From: Quercus robur
Lineage: Eukaryota > Streptophyta > Magnoliopsida > Fagales > Fagaceae
Assembly: GCF_932294415.1 (NCBI RefSeq)
Contig: NC_065535.1
Coordinates: forward strand, 88,242,862 to 88,306,861
Direction: 5' to 3'
DNA: 64,000 nt
Positions 30,175 through 42,962 of the stretch are shown here, in pieces. Both the position numbers and the translations under genes were made by a program. A model generated the notes under the pieces. It did not search any database. It was not told the DNA's origin and saw only the letters and a list, made by a program, of their open reading frames with translations. The first letter of the stretch is position 1; the number at the start of each line of letters is the position of its first letter.

Positions 30175-31878
30175 ATGGATGACAACAACAAGAAGGAAGA
30201 AGAAGAAGAAGAAGAAGGAGAAGGATCAGGATGCACCGAACCCGGATCCGATTGGGCAGATTTGACCCGTGAGTGTCTCACCAACATACTCTCCCGGCTA
30301 ACCCTGGAGCAGCGATGGCTTGGACCCATGCTCGTCTGCAAGTCATGGCTCCAAGCCTGTACGGACTCTTCTCTCCACTCCAGCTTCGACGTCGAGCCCC
30401 ACTTCGACACCAACACCGACTCGCCTCGATTGTGGACCCCAGATTTCGAGAGAAAGATCGATTCCATGCTTCGATCCGTCGTCGTTTGGAGCGATCACTC
30501 TCTCACTGCCATTCGCACCCGTCACTGCTCCGATCTCGCTCTCTCTTTCGCCGCTGAAAGGTCCCTTTTTTTAATTAAACTTTCAATATTAACACTTTTT
30601 TTTTAATTGGGTTTTTGTTTTTTTTTAGTTTTAATTATAAAGTTTGGTTTTTGGTTTTTTTTTTCATGTTACACTTGCACCATATTTTGTATATATTGTT
30701 GGATCAATTGTTTGAAGGATAGAACTCAGATAATTCCTAATTTGTTTTTTCCAAGTTTCAGTATTTTATTTTATTTTATTTTTAAAAAACAAACAAACAA
30801 ACAAAGCTTTTCCATGAACAGTTTAATGATTGAATGATCAACATTTGTTTCAAAAACATCCTTACTTTTAAAAAATGCTTCATAAAGGACCCTACCTTCG
30901 TATGATGGATGGAAAATGTTGACATAGAAAACGGAATTCAAGAAACTGAGGTTACTTTGATGATGTTGGAGCCTATGAAGTGGCATGAATTCCGTTTGTC
31001 ACATCAGTTTTTTTTTCCATCAGATGATAAGGGGTTTTTTCATAACATGTTGAGATTTATAGGGGACTAAAGCAAAACATTCTAGAGTATAAGGATAATT
31101 TTGAAACAATGATTGAAGGTCGAGGACCAAATATGCAATTCAACCTTTTTTTTTTTTTTTGTTAGATTTTTTCTGGTTTAATATTGTGATTAGTCTGTTG
31201 ATGATCCATAGCCAATCTCAATCTTTTGGGACTAAAGCTTTGTTGTTGTTCATTATGATCAAAGTGAATTTGATGTTGCCATGTTGGTCGTGTATTTGCA
31301 TTTTCAGGTGCCCAAACCTTGAGGTCCTGTCAATCAAGAGCTGTCAGAATGTTACTGATGCATCTATGGCTAAGATAGCTTTTCGGTGCACCAAGCTTAG
31401 GGAAGTAGATATTAGCTACTGCTACGAGATATCTCATGAGTCGTTGGTGTTAATTGGAAGGAATTGCCCAAACCTTAAAGTTCTGAAGCGAAATCTAATG
31501 AATTGGTTGGATCCTTCCCAACATTTTGGAGTTGTCCCTAATGAGTATCTAAGTGCTTGTCCACAAGATGGGGACTCTGAAGCTGCTGCTATTGGAAAAT
31601 ATATGCCTTATTTGGAGCACCTTGAAATTCAGTTCTCCAAGTTGTCTGCTAGGGGCCTTACTTTGATATGTGAAGGCTGTGTGAACCTCAAGTACTTGGA
31701 TTTATCTGGTTGTACAAACTTTACTGGTCGGGATATTGCCAATGCATCATCGAATCTGAAGGATCTGGAGATTAAGAAGCCAAATTTCTATATTCCAAGG
31801 TCAGTCTTTCACGCAGATAGGTATGGCCATTGGAGATTGTATGATGAGAGGTTTCAAACAGATGTTTTCCGGATTTGA
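30175..31878 (+). CDS. SKIP1: F-box/LRR protein, SKIP1-like
   Basis: Two exons, 30175-30560 and 31308-31878, join in frame (AG|G, Arg) and encode 318 residues, about the length of Arabidopsis SKIP1. After an acidic Lys/Glu run (residues about 6-16, from an AAG/GAA repeat) comes the F-box (about 25-70: DWADLTRECLTNILSRL, then the CKSWL segment). Leucine-rich repeats follow, including CPNLEVLSIKSCQNVTDASM and DISYCYEISHESLVLIGRNC. The end GHWRLYDERF is typical of this family. F-box proteins of this type bind Skp1-like (ASK) adaptors and choose targets for SCF ubiquitin ligases; the substrate is not known from sequence. AATAAA at 31997-32002 could direct polyadenylation. The gene appears intact and single in the window. 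Confidence 0.93.
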
Positions 31879-33037
31879 TCTGGCTAGCTGGATAATAAAA
31901 TCGTTGGTATTTGATCATATTTGGGAAAACATCTTTTGTACTCTGGTCTAAGGAGCTCTTGACAAGGGTTCTGTAGCCAAGTTGCCTTATATGTTTAATA
32001 AATCCATGTACGGTGCTACATGTAGTTTGATTTCGATTATGTTTGTTTTCTTCTGTGTGATTTGTAATGCTTTTTTTTTTTTTAATCAAGAATCATCCTT
32101 TGATGTACACTTGTATGGTGATTTGGATTTACCAAATGTATACCTATTAAATTTCAGTAGGCTATTTCTTCTACATCTAATTTTTTTTTTTTGTAAATCA
32201 ATCAAGAAACTAAAGTCCACTTTATTCTACCCGTTTTACTTTCGTTGCTGATCACCCCACAGTGTAGGGATGAATCTTCTACATGTGTTAACTCTTCACT
32301 AACATTGATAGAACATCAATGACTTTGATCTTTTGTCATCATTTATGGAGTTTTGATTTATCACACGCAATTAGGCATGGCAGAATCAAATTGTGGAAGT
32401 TGTTTAGGTAGCTTGTGCTATGTCTGCCGCACACGTGGAAGCCAAGGAAACAAGTGGTGCAACTGAAGTTAACCTCTAGAAGCAGCCGAAGATAAGGCAG
32501 CAGAAGATATATGCCTCAAGTGTTTTCTATTTGAATTAAGTGATAGTTTCGTATTTGAATTATTTGGATTAGGATGTTGTTAGGTGGTTGTTATCTTTAG
32601 AACTCCCTGGACATGGATTCATTCTATTATCTTGGGTAGGATTAGTGATAAGGTTATTTGTAATCTCTTTATTTTGAATTAGTCCTGTTGATGTATTTAA
32701 ACTATGAACCATGGAATAAGAGGCAAGAAAATATTATTTCCAAAATTCATTTCCTTTCTATTTATTCTTGGAGGGTTGTCGCCTCAAATATGACTAGTTA
32801 AAACCTTATCAATTAACTAAGTCATAGCAGCTTGTACAGTTGTACCTTTGGAGTTGAGTCTAAGATTGTTATTTAAAGTTCTTAATATTTAGTGAGCACA
32901 ACTTTTTGTTTGAAAATTTCTTCAATATCTAAGAATTAATTTGGAAAGAGGGAATTTCATGTTTAAGAGCCTGTTTTGGTTGATGAGTTCTTTTTTGGTT
33001 TTTTGGATAGGCAAATACTGGGGGAAAGAGGAAGTAG
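31879..33037. other. 3' region of the F-box gene and intergenic DNA
   Basis: Holds the probable 3' untranslated region (AATAAA at 31997-32002) and then AT-rich DNA with no gene that I can support. Confidence 0.45.
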
Positions 33038-33150
33038 GTTCGAACCACAAATCTTCGCACCACATTAATATTCCTGTGAGTTTAAACTCTTGACTATTGA
33101 ATTCTTGGGAAATTACATCTTAGTTTTCAGTAGGCCCAAAGAAATGAGTT

Positions 33151-33437
33151 TTAGAGGGCGTTTGGGCTGCACGTTTCTGCGTTTGCGTTTTCTCCAGTCC
33201 ACGTTTTCCCCTTTTTTTTTTTTTTTTTTTTGCCTGCATTTGTTGACTTTGGGGGACAAATTTTACTGTTATGAACAGTGAATACACTGTTCATGCACTG
33301 TGCTGACACTGTTCACGTATTAAAAAATATTAAAAATGGGTCCCACGGTACTATTAGACATTTAAAAATTATTTTGCTACAGTGTTTTCAGTTTTCAGTT
33401 TCAGCAACAATAAGCTTAATCTAAACGGACCCTTAGA
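33151..33437. mobile_element. MITE inserted after the duplication
   Basis: 277-bp insert 33156-33432 with end repeats GGGCGTTTGGGCT and (reverse complement of the right end) GGGTCCGTTTAGATT. The 5-bp repeat TTAGA flanks it (33151-33155, 33433-33437). The paralogous place near 45340-45350 lacks it. A T tract and CACTGTTCA repeats lie inside. The end sequence is of a common plant DNA-transposon type. Confidence 0.8.
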
Positions 33438-33705
33438 AATCTTGGGAGTTTAATGTAAGTTTAATGGGGAGAAAACAACACGTGACCATTTTGGTGGGTG
33501 TTACTGTGTTAGCCTTTTGAAATACAATAGACATGGTTTTATGTGGTGGCCTTGTACCAATGCCAACCACACAATTCCATGTGCATGAAGGTGGCATATC
33601 ATGGGCTGGGCTGAGCAATGACTTTGAGATGTTGTGGGCAACAGCAGGTCATGCTACCCCTTCTGGTGCATTTCTATTCAGCTTGGCTGAATTTGTGGCT
33701 TGGCG

Positions 33706-34160
33706 GTTGTACGGGTACGATCTCGGGCCCATTGAACTTTGGGCCCTGACCTTATGGTATAGTACGTGATCCCATGTCCATTGAACCTTTGACCTCGGTC
33801 CAGGCGCGCTTTAAAGCCCAATTTGGGCCCAAATGACGTAATAGGTCCATCTTGTCCTGAACATATCAGAAACGAACTCATGTTGATCAAGTATAACCTG
33901 ATCGGGAATGTAGTTGTCGAGAACATCTAATGTTCTCGGCATTCCGGTATTGCCTTAGAGAGTATTGTTACTGAACATTCTTTTGAAGGCTGGAACCAGT
34001 TCCAATGCTATTATCACCGTTCCCAACAGAGCATCTTCTTATCAAAAATGATGAGATTGGACCACATCCACATGAGTGAGATCAGGAAGTAATCATAACA
34101 CCTCCACCCATCTCAAGCTATAAATAGGAGAATAGAATGAGAAGGGGGGCACTGCTTGTG
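33706..34160. mobile_element. possible LTR fragment
   Basis: GC-richer segment present in this copy only, with GGGCCCATTGAACTTTGGGCC, a TATAAATAGG box near 34120-34129 and G-rich sequence after it, in the style of a plant LTR. I see neither clean ends nor a target duplication; it may be a truncated or solo LTR. Confidence 0.3.
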
Positions 34161-34724
34161 TGCAAAGCAAGGCTGGGGTGTCGATGCAATTGGAATTTTT
34201 GGTTAATGTGAGAAAAGCATGGTTAAGTTGTGGCTTGCTTGACAAAGCATGATCGGACTGTATCAAGAAATAATTAGTGTTTTTTCATTTGTTGCTATTT
34301 TGTTAAAATGAAATCGATGCTCGTTTGTTAAAACGTTATTAGGTTTTGGCTTGCGTTGAATGATAGCTTTTGTTGAATGATAGTTTTTTAAGCATCGAAG
34401 CTATCTTATGAAGCTAGCATAAGATGTAGAATTTTCCTTTTAGAATAGGGTGTGTTTAGAGATTATTGACAACAAGCTCTTTATCTACTCATCTCACATG
34501 AGTGCAGATGTGTGATTAGGAGCCTGTAATAATTAAAGAGAAACAAGGATGAAAGAAATATCGTCTGTAACTGTTTGTTATTTTCTTGACTTGTAATTTA
34601 AAGAGATAACAGAGAAACGTTGGGGATCTAGCAAGATTCAAACACTCTAGTCCTTAAATTGATCTAAATATGCTTTCCCCAAGCTTAAACCTTAAATTGA
34701 TGTCTTACATATTCACCAAGACAG

Positions 34725-35219
34725 TCAAAAGAAGAAAACAGAAATGACCAATCCCAACACAACATGCCTAAGTGCCACCAAAAACAGGGAAGAGGATTTT
34801 AGTAAAAGGGAGTTTGCCGCACTCCGGTTGTTACGTGAATTACGAGGGCGAAGGTTAGCGGTACCCCCATTAACTGTTTTTGCCTTCTGTGAAATCCTTA
34901 AATGATGACCTCCACGGTTTGCCTCATATGTTCTTTGATCATCTTCTCTGCTTTGTATGTCATATAAATCTGCATACAAATGAAATATAATAAGACATGG
35001 ATTGAGATCCTTTAAAACTCTCATGGATATTTTTTATAATCCTAACCCTTCATGATTAAATGAATGATTTAGACATATAAAGACAACCGGAAATGCTTGC
35101 TTACGCTTAAGCTGTTTTTCGGGCTTGCAAGACGAGTTATCTGCAGTGCATGCTGAAGAAGAAGAAAGAACTTTGATGGACACAATGAGGAAGAGCCATA
35201 TTAGTAACTCTCTCTTCAT
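34725..35219 (-). CDS. small secreted, possibly GPI-anchored protein, copy X
   Basis: Two exons on the minus strand, 35105-35219 and 34725-34969, join in frame (C|AT, His) at a GTAAGC donor and a TATGCAG acceptor and give 119 residues. Residues 1-22 look like a signal peptide (MKRELLIWLFLIVSIKVLSS) and are followed by CTADNSSC with two Cys. The middle is polar and basic (GGHHLRISQKAKT, then NLRPRNSRNNRS). The last about 20 residues are hydrophobic (LFLVALRHVVLGLVISVFFF), as in GPI-anchored or tail-anchored proteins. TATAAAA lies about 70 bp upstream (35288-35294, minus). The paralogue at 46319-46824 keeps both splice sites and the whole frame. I do not recognise the family. Confidence 0.7.
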
Positions 35220-35287
35220 GCTTTTTTTTTTTTTTTCCTCGAGCTACTCTTGGATGGTGATGGGAGTAGAGGGATGAGGAAAGGGAT

Positions 35288-35294
35288 TTTATAA
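35288..35294 (-). promoter_or_regulatory. TATA box of secreted-protein gene, copy X
   Basis: Minus-strand TATAAAA about 70 bp before the ATG, retained at 46897-46903 in the paralogue. An A-rich run sits directly before the ATG. Confidence 0.5.
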
Positions 35295-35944
35295 TGGAGT
35301 TTTTTTTCAAGGTTTGTGTGGTGATTAAAGCTGGTAATAGTAAGATAAAATTGTGCCAAAACACATGGGAATCCATTTGCCAAATTAAAGCCATAATTCA
35401 GTGATCAACAAGTGAGTATTCTTTTGATTCTATCTTTTCACCGTTGTTCTCCCTGTCGGCCGGTGAACGCCACTTCCTTTTGAAAATGCTAGTAGGAAAA
35501 AGAAAAAAGGGAATGAATAAAGAGGCTGATATTCCAAGGATTGTTATATGTGTTTTTTTTTTTTTTACCTGAAAGAAGACCAAGTAGATGCTATGTCATA
35601 TCTTTTCTTTCCGCCTTGAGAGTGTGTAAACCTTACATATTATGATAAAGATGATGCATATATCAAATGTACAAGGTAGGTTTTTCTTTGAACTATGATT
35701 GTTTGGTTGCTCTGATTTTTTTTTTTTTTTTTTTTATCAACTAAGGATACATTTGTTTTAACTTTAAATGTTCTCCTACAGAAACTTAATAGCTTACTAT
35801 TTTGGAAACTAAATACCATGGATTTGTCGTTTATCTTTAATTTAATAATAGTTGAGATTCTTCTTATTTTTGCCATGTGAATTGAAAATTAAAGGGCAAC
35901 TCCTTTATAAATCTCTTAATTTAGATATTGGTATTCATGGTTAA

Positions 35945-36260
35945 ACCTCTACTAAGATAGTGAGTTCCAGTTAAATCAACTAGTAAAATTTCTGATAGTT
36001 GTACAAGAGATTTGGAGTTCAATTCCCGCCTACACCAAAAACTGATTGATGTCTTGGTCTGATAAGAAAGAGTTATCATCAAGAGCGAACGCTATAAAAA
36101 CTCTCCAAAAAAAATATTTCTAAAAAAGAGTGGGTTCCAATTAGCTTTGATAGTTGAATAAGAGATTTGAGGCTCCAAAAATTGATTGATGTCTTTGTTT
36201 GATGATAAAAAACTATTATTAGGAGTGGATGTTATAAGTTAAAACTCTCTTAAAAAAAAA
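35945..36260 (+). mobile_element. two adjacent tRNA-derived SINEs
   Basis: Two related units (about 35960-36110 and 36127-36260). Each begins like a degenerate tRNA (GTTCCAGTTAAATCAACTAG), and the first has a B-box-like GAGTTCAATTCCCGCC. Both go on to ACTGATTGATGTCTT and end in A-rich tails. The same pair is present at 47560-47895, so the insertion predates the segmental duplication. Confidence 0.7.
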
Positions 36261-36897
36261 AGGAAAAAAAAAGAAAGAAAGAAAGATGCAAATAATCATG
36301 ATACTCAATTCTCATAACTGATGGCGCCATCAATGGCTAGTTACTGGTAGCCAACGTGATCAAATTTTTGTTGTCATAATATATATTTTGAAAACCATCA
36401 AATATTGGCGAATCTAAGTTTACCTTATGAGTACAATTGGTCTCTTAAGTTTTAAAAATGAGTGGTATTAATCTTTCTGTTTAATATCGTTCATGGTGTT
36501 GCTTATGTAGTAAACGGAATAATGACCTGATAGATTTTTTAATGTTTTAATGAAAAATTACAAGAAGTATTTTACATGTTAAAAGCAAACTGACCCGGTT
36601 TCAAATCAAATCTAAAATTACTCTGAAACTCACAATCTGAATCTGAAATGCACAAGAGAGAGACGGGGAGAGAGTGATTGAAAGGACCCTAGCTGTAGAT
36701 GCTGCGACGCCTGCAAGCAACGGTGGCCTCCTCCCTCCAAGCAACGTGTCCTTTTCAGTCATTAGTGTGTCATTGAGCTCGCACAGCCACTGATACCTTG
36801 CTGCTTCTCCTCCTCTCTTCAGAAAGCCATAGACAAGTCACAATACTTTGGAAAGTTTATAATCAGTTAATCACCACTTATATCCACGTTGATTAAA

Positions 36898-37082
36898 TAG
36901 AAGCCACAATACTGTAGCGCGGTATCAATTGACTCTTTATTTACATGCATTTTGTTAACGTGTGCCTTAAAAGACACATAATAATTTCCTTTTTTGGAAA
37001 AAATATTTTTAAGATTTGAAAAAGTATTGACAACTTTTTCAATTACTGAAAAAATATTTTTAAAAATAAATAGCTTAATGTC
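36898..37082. other. junction between the two duplicated units
   Basis: 185 bp that matches neither unit, between the end of unit 1 and the ATG of the small membrane-protein gene copy B. It replaces the TATA-bearing inverted repeat found before copy A. Confidence 0.6.
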
Positions 37083-37449
37083 ATGGCTCCTCTCCCTTTC
37101 ACTCTATCGTCCTCCTTGTCTTCATCCCCGAACAGGTTACAATAGCAGAATATATCTTTTATTAACATTTATTTTCAAATTTTGTTTTTATTGCTTCCAG
37201 TATTGATATAATTAATTAGTTTCCTCTTGTTACTGCAGGGAAGAAATGCCATTGCTTTTGGACGCTAAACTTGCTGCTCAAGTACTGAGCTTGATCATCC
37301 TCATCATCCCTCTCATCCTTGCACTACGCAAGTTCACAACTAACAACACTGGTAGTGGTACCCAAACGCTTCCTGACGGCGACAGCGCTACCATCAGCAG
37401 CGGCCAAGACAATATCCAACTCGTAGCTCTGAACGTCTCCCCTGCCTGA
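37083..37449 (+). CDS. small predicted membrane protein, copy B
   Basis: Two exons, 37083-37135 and 37239-37449, join in frame (AG|G, Arg) and encode 87 residues. The start is MAPLPFTLSSSLSSSP, the hydrophobic helix lies within LAAQVLSLIILIIPLILALR, and the tail is acidic to neutral (TLPDGDSATISSGQDN, ending NVSPA). The frame is probably the ancestral one, since copy A differs by a net 4-base insertion. The duplication begins at the start codon, so this copy lacks copy A's promoter and may be silent or use other DNA. Family not recognised. Confidence 0.55.
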
Positions 37450-39465
37450 TGAGACTGCAATATACTATATTACCATGTAGGTTTCATCGTTACAGCTTGT
37501 TTTGGAGAAAATCACCTTCATGCTTTAAGTTGGTTAGTTAATTAGTTTGAATTACGTGAAATAAACTGTCTATACGAGGCTTGCAGTTTGCTGCTTGTTC
37601 TGTATTATTTTCATATTTTGTTCATTTCCTTTTCTTTCTTTTTTTTTTTTTGGGATTAATTCTGCTATGTTTTGTAATATGCTCCGTTTGATTGAATAAT
37701 GAAAAGGTGATTTTACTCCAAACCTTCCTGGTTGTGTATATTTCTCATTGTTTTTGTGCAAGTCGTGCACTGGGTTTACTCCAAAACTTGCTTCTTTTGG
37801 TTTTTTGGTGCAGAGAAACGTGCTGAGGTTTATGACACTGAATTCCTTCTTAATTCATTTTCTATTAATTAGATTTTTTTTTTCTTTAAAAAAAAAAGTG
37901 TGGATTTGGGCTTTTTCTTTCTGTTGAACGTTTGGGAAGTTTTCATGCCGGAAATTGATTTGGGCCTCCAAATCCTTAACTACCATTTTGGGCTGTCAAA
38001 AAATCAAAATAAAGATACGGAATTGGATGGATCTATATGAAAGCCCCAAATCAAAATGGAAAGGAGAGTCCCCAAAAAAAAAAAACATGGAAAGGAGAGG
38101 TCACTTTTTTCAATTTTCGTTTTTGGCATGGTTCTCAGTTGTTTCCCTAATTGCCAATCAGCAATTATGATTTATGCATATCCAATTGCTCTATCGGATA
38201 ATTATTAGAGAGAAAAAAAAAAGTGCTCATTAGAATGAATTTTTTTTTTTTTTTGACAGGCTCTTTGGGATGACGGGTTGTCTTTTGGATAGGTTTGCCT
38301 TGCCCATTTGGCATCTACTCTTATCTTTGATTACTCTTTTGGGATGATGGAGTAATGTTATTATATGTATAAACTATTTTACAACATTTTTACAAATAAT
38401 TAATGTGGCAAATTTTTATTGTTTTTTATTTGAGCCCACTACTAACATCATATTTTCACTTATCAATAACCAATCACTATGTCAACAATTTATAAAATAG
38501 TTTGTGACTTTAGACTTTCCTTAACTATGTCGTAGGAACGAATTTGGTACCAAATGCCAGATTTGGGTGGTGGACAAAATAAAATACAATACAAGTTCAT
38601 AAAAGTGGGGAAGTGATGGATTTAATGCCTGGCCCACAAACAGAAAATCCATTTCCAAAATTTTGGGTTGAACTGAACAAAAGAAGATTCATTAGCCCAA
38701 AAAATTATCATGTCTTATAAATTATTTTTTGACCCAACTAGTAGATTAGGTGTAGAGGGTATATAGGGTAGGATTTGGATTGAGTCTAGTACCAGTTATT
38801 GTTGAGCCTGACGTGAATTTAGGCTGGATTGGGTCTTAATTAGGGATTGTACAAACTGGGACTGGCCCAAGGGGGGCAATTTTTAACATTGTTCGATTTT
38901 CAAATTTATGTGAAATTATGAAAGACAACTTTAACTGATTGAAAGCCATGCATTGAACAATTTTGGCCATGAAATGATGAATTATAGTATAATTTTACTG
39001 AGAAATAATGAATATAAATTGAATAGAAGCCAAACTACAAGTGGTAATTAGATAAGGAATAGTAGAAAGTAGAAACATGACTTCTAAAACCCAATAAAGA
39101 TCGATAGAATATGAAGGCAAGGTAGATATAATAAGAAAGCAATGACCAACAAAAAGAATATTGGAGAAGAACCTATCACATAAACAATAAAAAATAAAAA
39201 AAATGAATCACATAAGCTCATGAATAGACACATAGACAAAAACCATGGCGGAGCCAGGAATTTGTATTTGGGAGGCCATATATAAAAAAAAAATTGTGTA
39301 TGAAATGTAAAATAGTAATGTACAATACTTCATAATTGAATATATATAAACAAAAGTATATTTAATTAAAATTAAACAATCATTCAAATGTCAATACTTA
39401 AAAAAAATATAAACAACAACAACTAAATACATGTGTATATTTTGTTTATAATATATTGATTATTA
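37450..39465. other. duplicated non-coding DNA after copy B
   Basis: Matches 22250-24225. Probable 3' untranslated region at first, then AT-rich DNA with no gene. Confidence 0.5.
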
Positions 39466-41029
39466 TAATAATAAATAATATATTATAAGGAATTTAATAA
39501 AGAAAAAAAATTAAAACAAAGAAAATATAAATACTTGGAAAGTGTTAAAAACTTATGGGTCAGTTGGTCTTAGGGGCATAGATAGAGCACTGCACATTGC
39601 ACAAGCACGGAAACTTCACAAATTAAGTCATAAATTGAGGGGCATGGAAATGAGTCACACAATGACAATGGGAGAAAAATCACTATTTCTTGTCTAAATT
39701 TGAACAAATAGTACTGTAAAACTTTTACTTTTAGACTGATAACAAAGCTTTGATTGAATGTCAATTTAAGAGTGTTCAACAATCTTAAGACCCTTGGAAT
39801 TTTTTATGACAAACCAAAAAAAAATAAAAACATTAAACAACATCAGAAAAATATTACTAAGTTATAAGCTTAATAGACAATTATAGATTACAAAACTTTT
39901 TTGTCTCATGATCCAAATAGTATGAAATTGGTGTCATTGAAAATTAAATTTTAATAACTTCGTAACAGTATTAAGATCACCTACAATGGAGATTAAGAAG
40001 ACCACCATTTGATAATGATAAGTGATTATACTGAGAGAAAAAAGATAACGTTTAGAATACGTGTCAACAAATGAAAAAAAAAAAAAATCTTAATAACCAT
40101 TAAAACATGCTAAATGTCATACTTAATTTAATTTAATTTATAAGTTAAGTTAAGTCGGGTGGGTCAAGTGAAATTTCATTAATTTGCCACCCACTTTAAC
40201 CCATTTGATCAACCAACCCATGGCCTTTTCGGTCAAGTCGAACAACTAGGCAATTTTCTTAAAGTTACATTGAAGTTTTGAATTTACGTTGATGGTCACT
40301 CTTTAATAACCAAATCAAAATCAGTAAATCTAAAGTTACCATAATTTTTACAAAATATTTCACAAGAATTAAGATGAAAAATTGTGAATAATAGATAATA
40401 AAATGGTATCAATAATAAGATCAAATAAAAATTAATAAAAATCCATCAACTCAAATAAGAACTATTGTAACATTCTAGCATTGTTGAATCAAAACAATTC
40501 ATGTGATACAAAAAGGAGTGTCAAAATAACTAAATAATAATATGGGTAAAATATGAGAAATTATTAAGTTCATCGAAGGACAACTGAAATGGTCATTTTT
40601 AATCCTTCCAACTAGTAATATAATACTATTTATGCAAATGTGACATCACCTGGTAATTTTTTTATTTATTTATTAAAAAATTGACTCACACATCTGTATA
40701 TATGATATCATTTCATTGATTGGAAGAACCATTTCAGCTGATCTCGCGGTGGACTTAATAATTTTCATAAAATAATGTTAAAACTTCTAATTTGGACCAA
40801 TGACAGCTAAGTTCAAGACATTTCAAATGTGACAAACTTGTTCATAAACTATTACTCATAACAGTTACTCATTTTTCTCCACTCGATAATTTAGGGATAA
40901 TTAGTTTTCTTGCTATGGATAACAATATTTATCCCAAAAAAAAAACTAGATAAAATGAAGGAGCCACACGTGTGTTGACAGGTGGCTAACTATAGAAGCT
41001 CTATCCACGCCTTAAAACTCTCATGTTTC

Positions 41030-41885
41030 CTTCCATTTTACAGATGGGGGACATGTGGCAAGTAACAAATCTAACGGTAGAAAATAAAACATGTTACAAA
41101 ATATTTTTTATTCTTAATTGCCCGCACCTTTCAGCAATCTCCTTACAAACCCACTGGGGCCACCACTTATGCAACAACGACTTTGAGCAAACAGGATGGA
41201 GCCATTGGAGATGATGGGTCTTACAACGACTTTGCAGCAAATAGGACAGAGCCATCGGAAACGAAGGCAAAGGTGCAAGACCTGCCTTTCCGTCGATTGA
41301 AAAACATAAACTTTTATTGATGGTGGGATTTATCTATGAATTCCTATGCCTGAAACTCACATCAAATCTGATCTAATTCTCCAAAGCCACCATCTATAAA
41401 AATAAAAAGCACTATCAACCCATCAACCACCCATAATGCATACTCATTCTACCCATATTCACAAATCTAAAGAAACCAAACCCACATTTAAAAAACCCAG
41501 CCTCTGCTGTCGAACCAAACGGCCCAACTTATCTAGTTTCGCTCCATCGCAAGCTCATCGGAGGACCTCTGTTTCGTGCGCCACTGCCAGACCTAGCTAG
41601 CCTCGACGGCGTCAACGCTCTAGCCACAACACTCACTGCCACATCAGTCCCAACTATCACAGTTTCTTTGGTGTGTCCCTCGTAGTCACACGCAACCAAA
41701 CTGCAATGAAAAATTTCCAGCATGTTTTGAACTGAACACCTTTGATGTTCAGACCATGAGAGTGTTGACGAGAGAAAGAGGAAAAGAAGGGAAAATGAGA
41801 CAAAAAATTGAGAGAATGACATGGCATATTTTTAGCCTTTAGATTGTTTATCTGCCACGTGTCCTTCATCTATATTAAAATGGGA
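41030..41885. mobile_element. possible Mutator-like non-autonomous element
   Basis: The left end (about 41030-41095, CCATTTTACAGATGGGGGACA) and right end (about 41820-41883, reverse complement CCCATTTTAATATAGATGAAG) form imperfect terminal inverted repeats of about 60-70 bp. The interior is GC-richer than the surroundings and could hold captured gene sequence. I could not find a clear 9-bp target duplication. It starts right at the edge of the segmental duplication. Confidence 0.4.
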
Positions 41886-42888
41886 GAGAATGAAATAGAA
41901 TTTTTAAAACTCGTTTTTGGGGTTTTTCATATAATGACATAGACAGAGTTTTCCACGTGGATATCGAGTTTATAAAACTCGCTTTACAAAATCGAGTTTT
42001 AAAAACTCGATTTATGTTTAACATTTTTTTTAAAACCCCCCTTCTAAAACCAAGTTTCAGAAACATGTTTTTGACCACTTAAAACCTATTTACACTCTTA
42101 GACACTCTACACTCTCACTCTCAAACACACCGCCCTCTTAAACTCACTCACTCTAAACTTTCAAAATCACTCACTCTCACACCCAAATCAGCTACCTTGT
42201 TCTCTCAATCTCCACGAGCTCTCTTCTACTTTGTTTTCTTCATCTCGCTTGCTAAGTATCAATTCTCCGTTCCTCTTTTGCTAAATTTATGTTATAGATT
42301 TGGGCTTTTTGCATGGTGGGTTACACATTGTTAGAAATCTAAATGTTAGAACTTTTTTTGACTGAAGGACTTGTTGCTGCTATTGTTTTTGTTTCTAGGT
42401 TGTGGATTTACTTGGGTTTTCAGTTGCTTTTGATACATGCCCATTGGGGTTTTGTTTAAAATTGCTTTATATTTGTAGACATAGATGTCATTGAAATCAT
42501 AATTTCATTTTTTCTTTTTTTTGGTGGGATTGAGAATAAATGGATAAAGGAGTTTTCTTTATTTTGTTTCTCATTCAAGAATCAAGATTGTGTTTATGGG
42601 CTTTCAATAAAAATTCAAATTTTAATTTTCTTTAGTGATAAAAAGCTTAATGGGTATTACTTGCTATGTGTGTTGTTGGATGGCCATATAGGAATAAGAA
42701 AAAGGTGAAATAAGAGGATATTCACCATAGTTAGTATGTGAAATTTCCCAATAAAGCATGGCTTAAGTTGATTCAAGGAGATGTAAAAACCTATGTGGAG
42801 GGAGGACACAGAATTGCTCTTTCAATGTTTCATTTCAAAGTTTTTGTGTTTTCGTATTCATTCTTTTAATGCTCACTCACACGCGCAT

Positions 42889-42962
<74 letters not shown>

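Larger units (their letters stand above)
33038..36897. repeat. segmental duplication, block 2 in unit 1
   Basis: Matches about 45222-48595 in the same orientation, from GAACCACAAATCTTCGCACC to CACCACTTATATCCA. It includes the small secreted-protein gene and a SINE pair. The copies differ by the MITE at 33156-33432 and by unrelated sequence at about 33706-34160 against 45618-45780. Confidence 0.9.
37083..41016. repeat. segmental duplication, block 1 in unit 2
   Basis: Counterpart of 21846-30103 without the LTR element. The empty insertion site reads GATTAT|TATAAT near 39466. It ends in CCACGCC followed by sequence unrelated to the F-box gene. Confidence 0.9.

Noticed and set aside
35137..35394. 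85-residue minus-strand frame overlapping the secreted-protein gene
   Set aside because: It overlaps exon 1 and the 5' leader of the better-supported spliced gene in another frame and crosses an A-rich run.
35960..36000. tRNA gene
   Set aside because: The tRNA-like start is degenerate, does not form a full cloverleaf, and is followed by a SINE body and A-rich tail.
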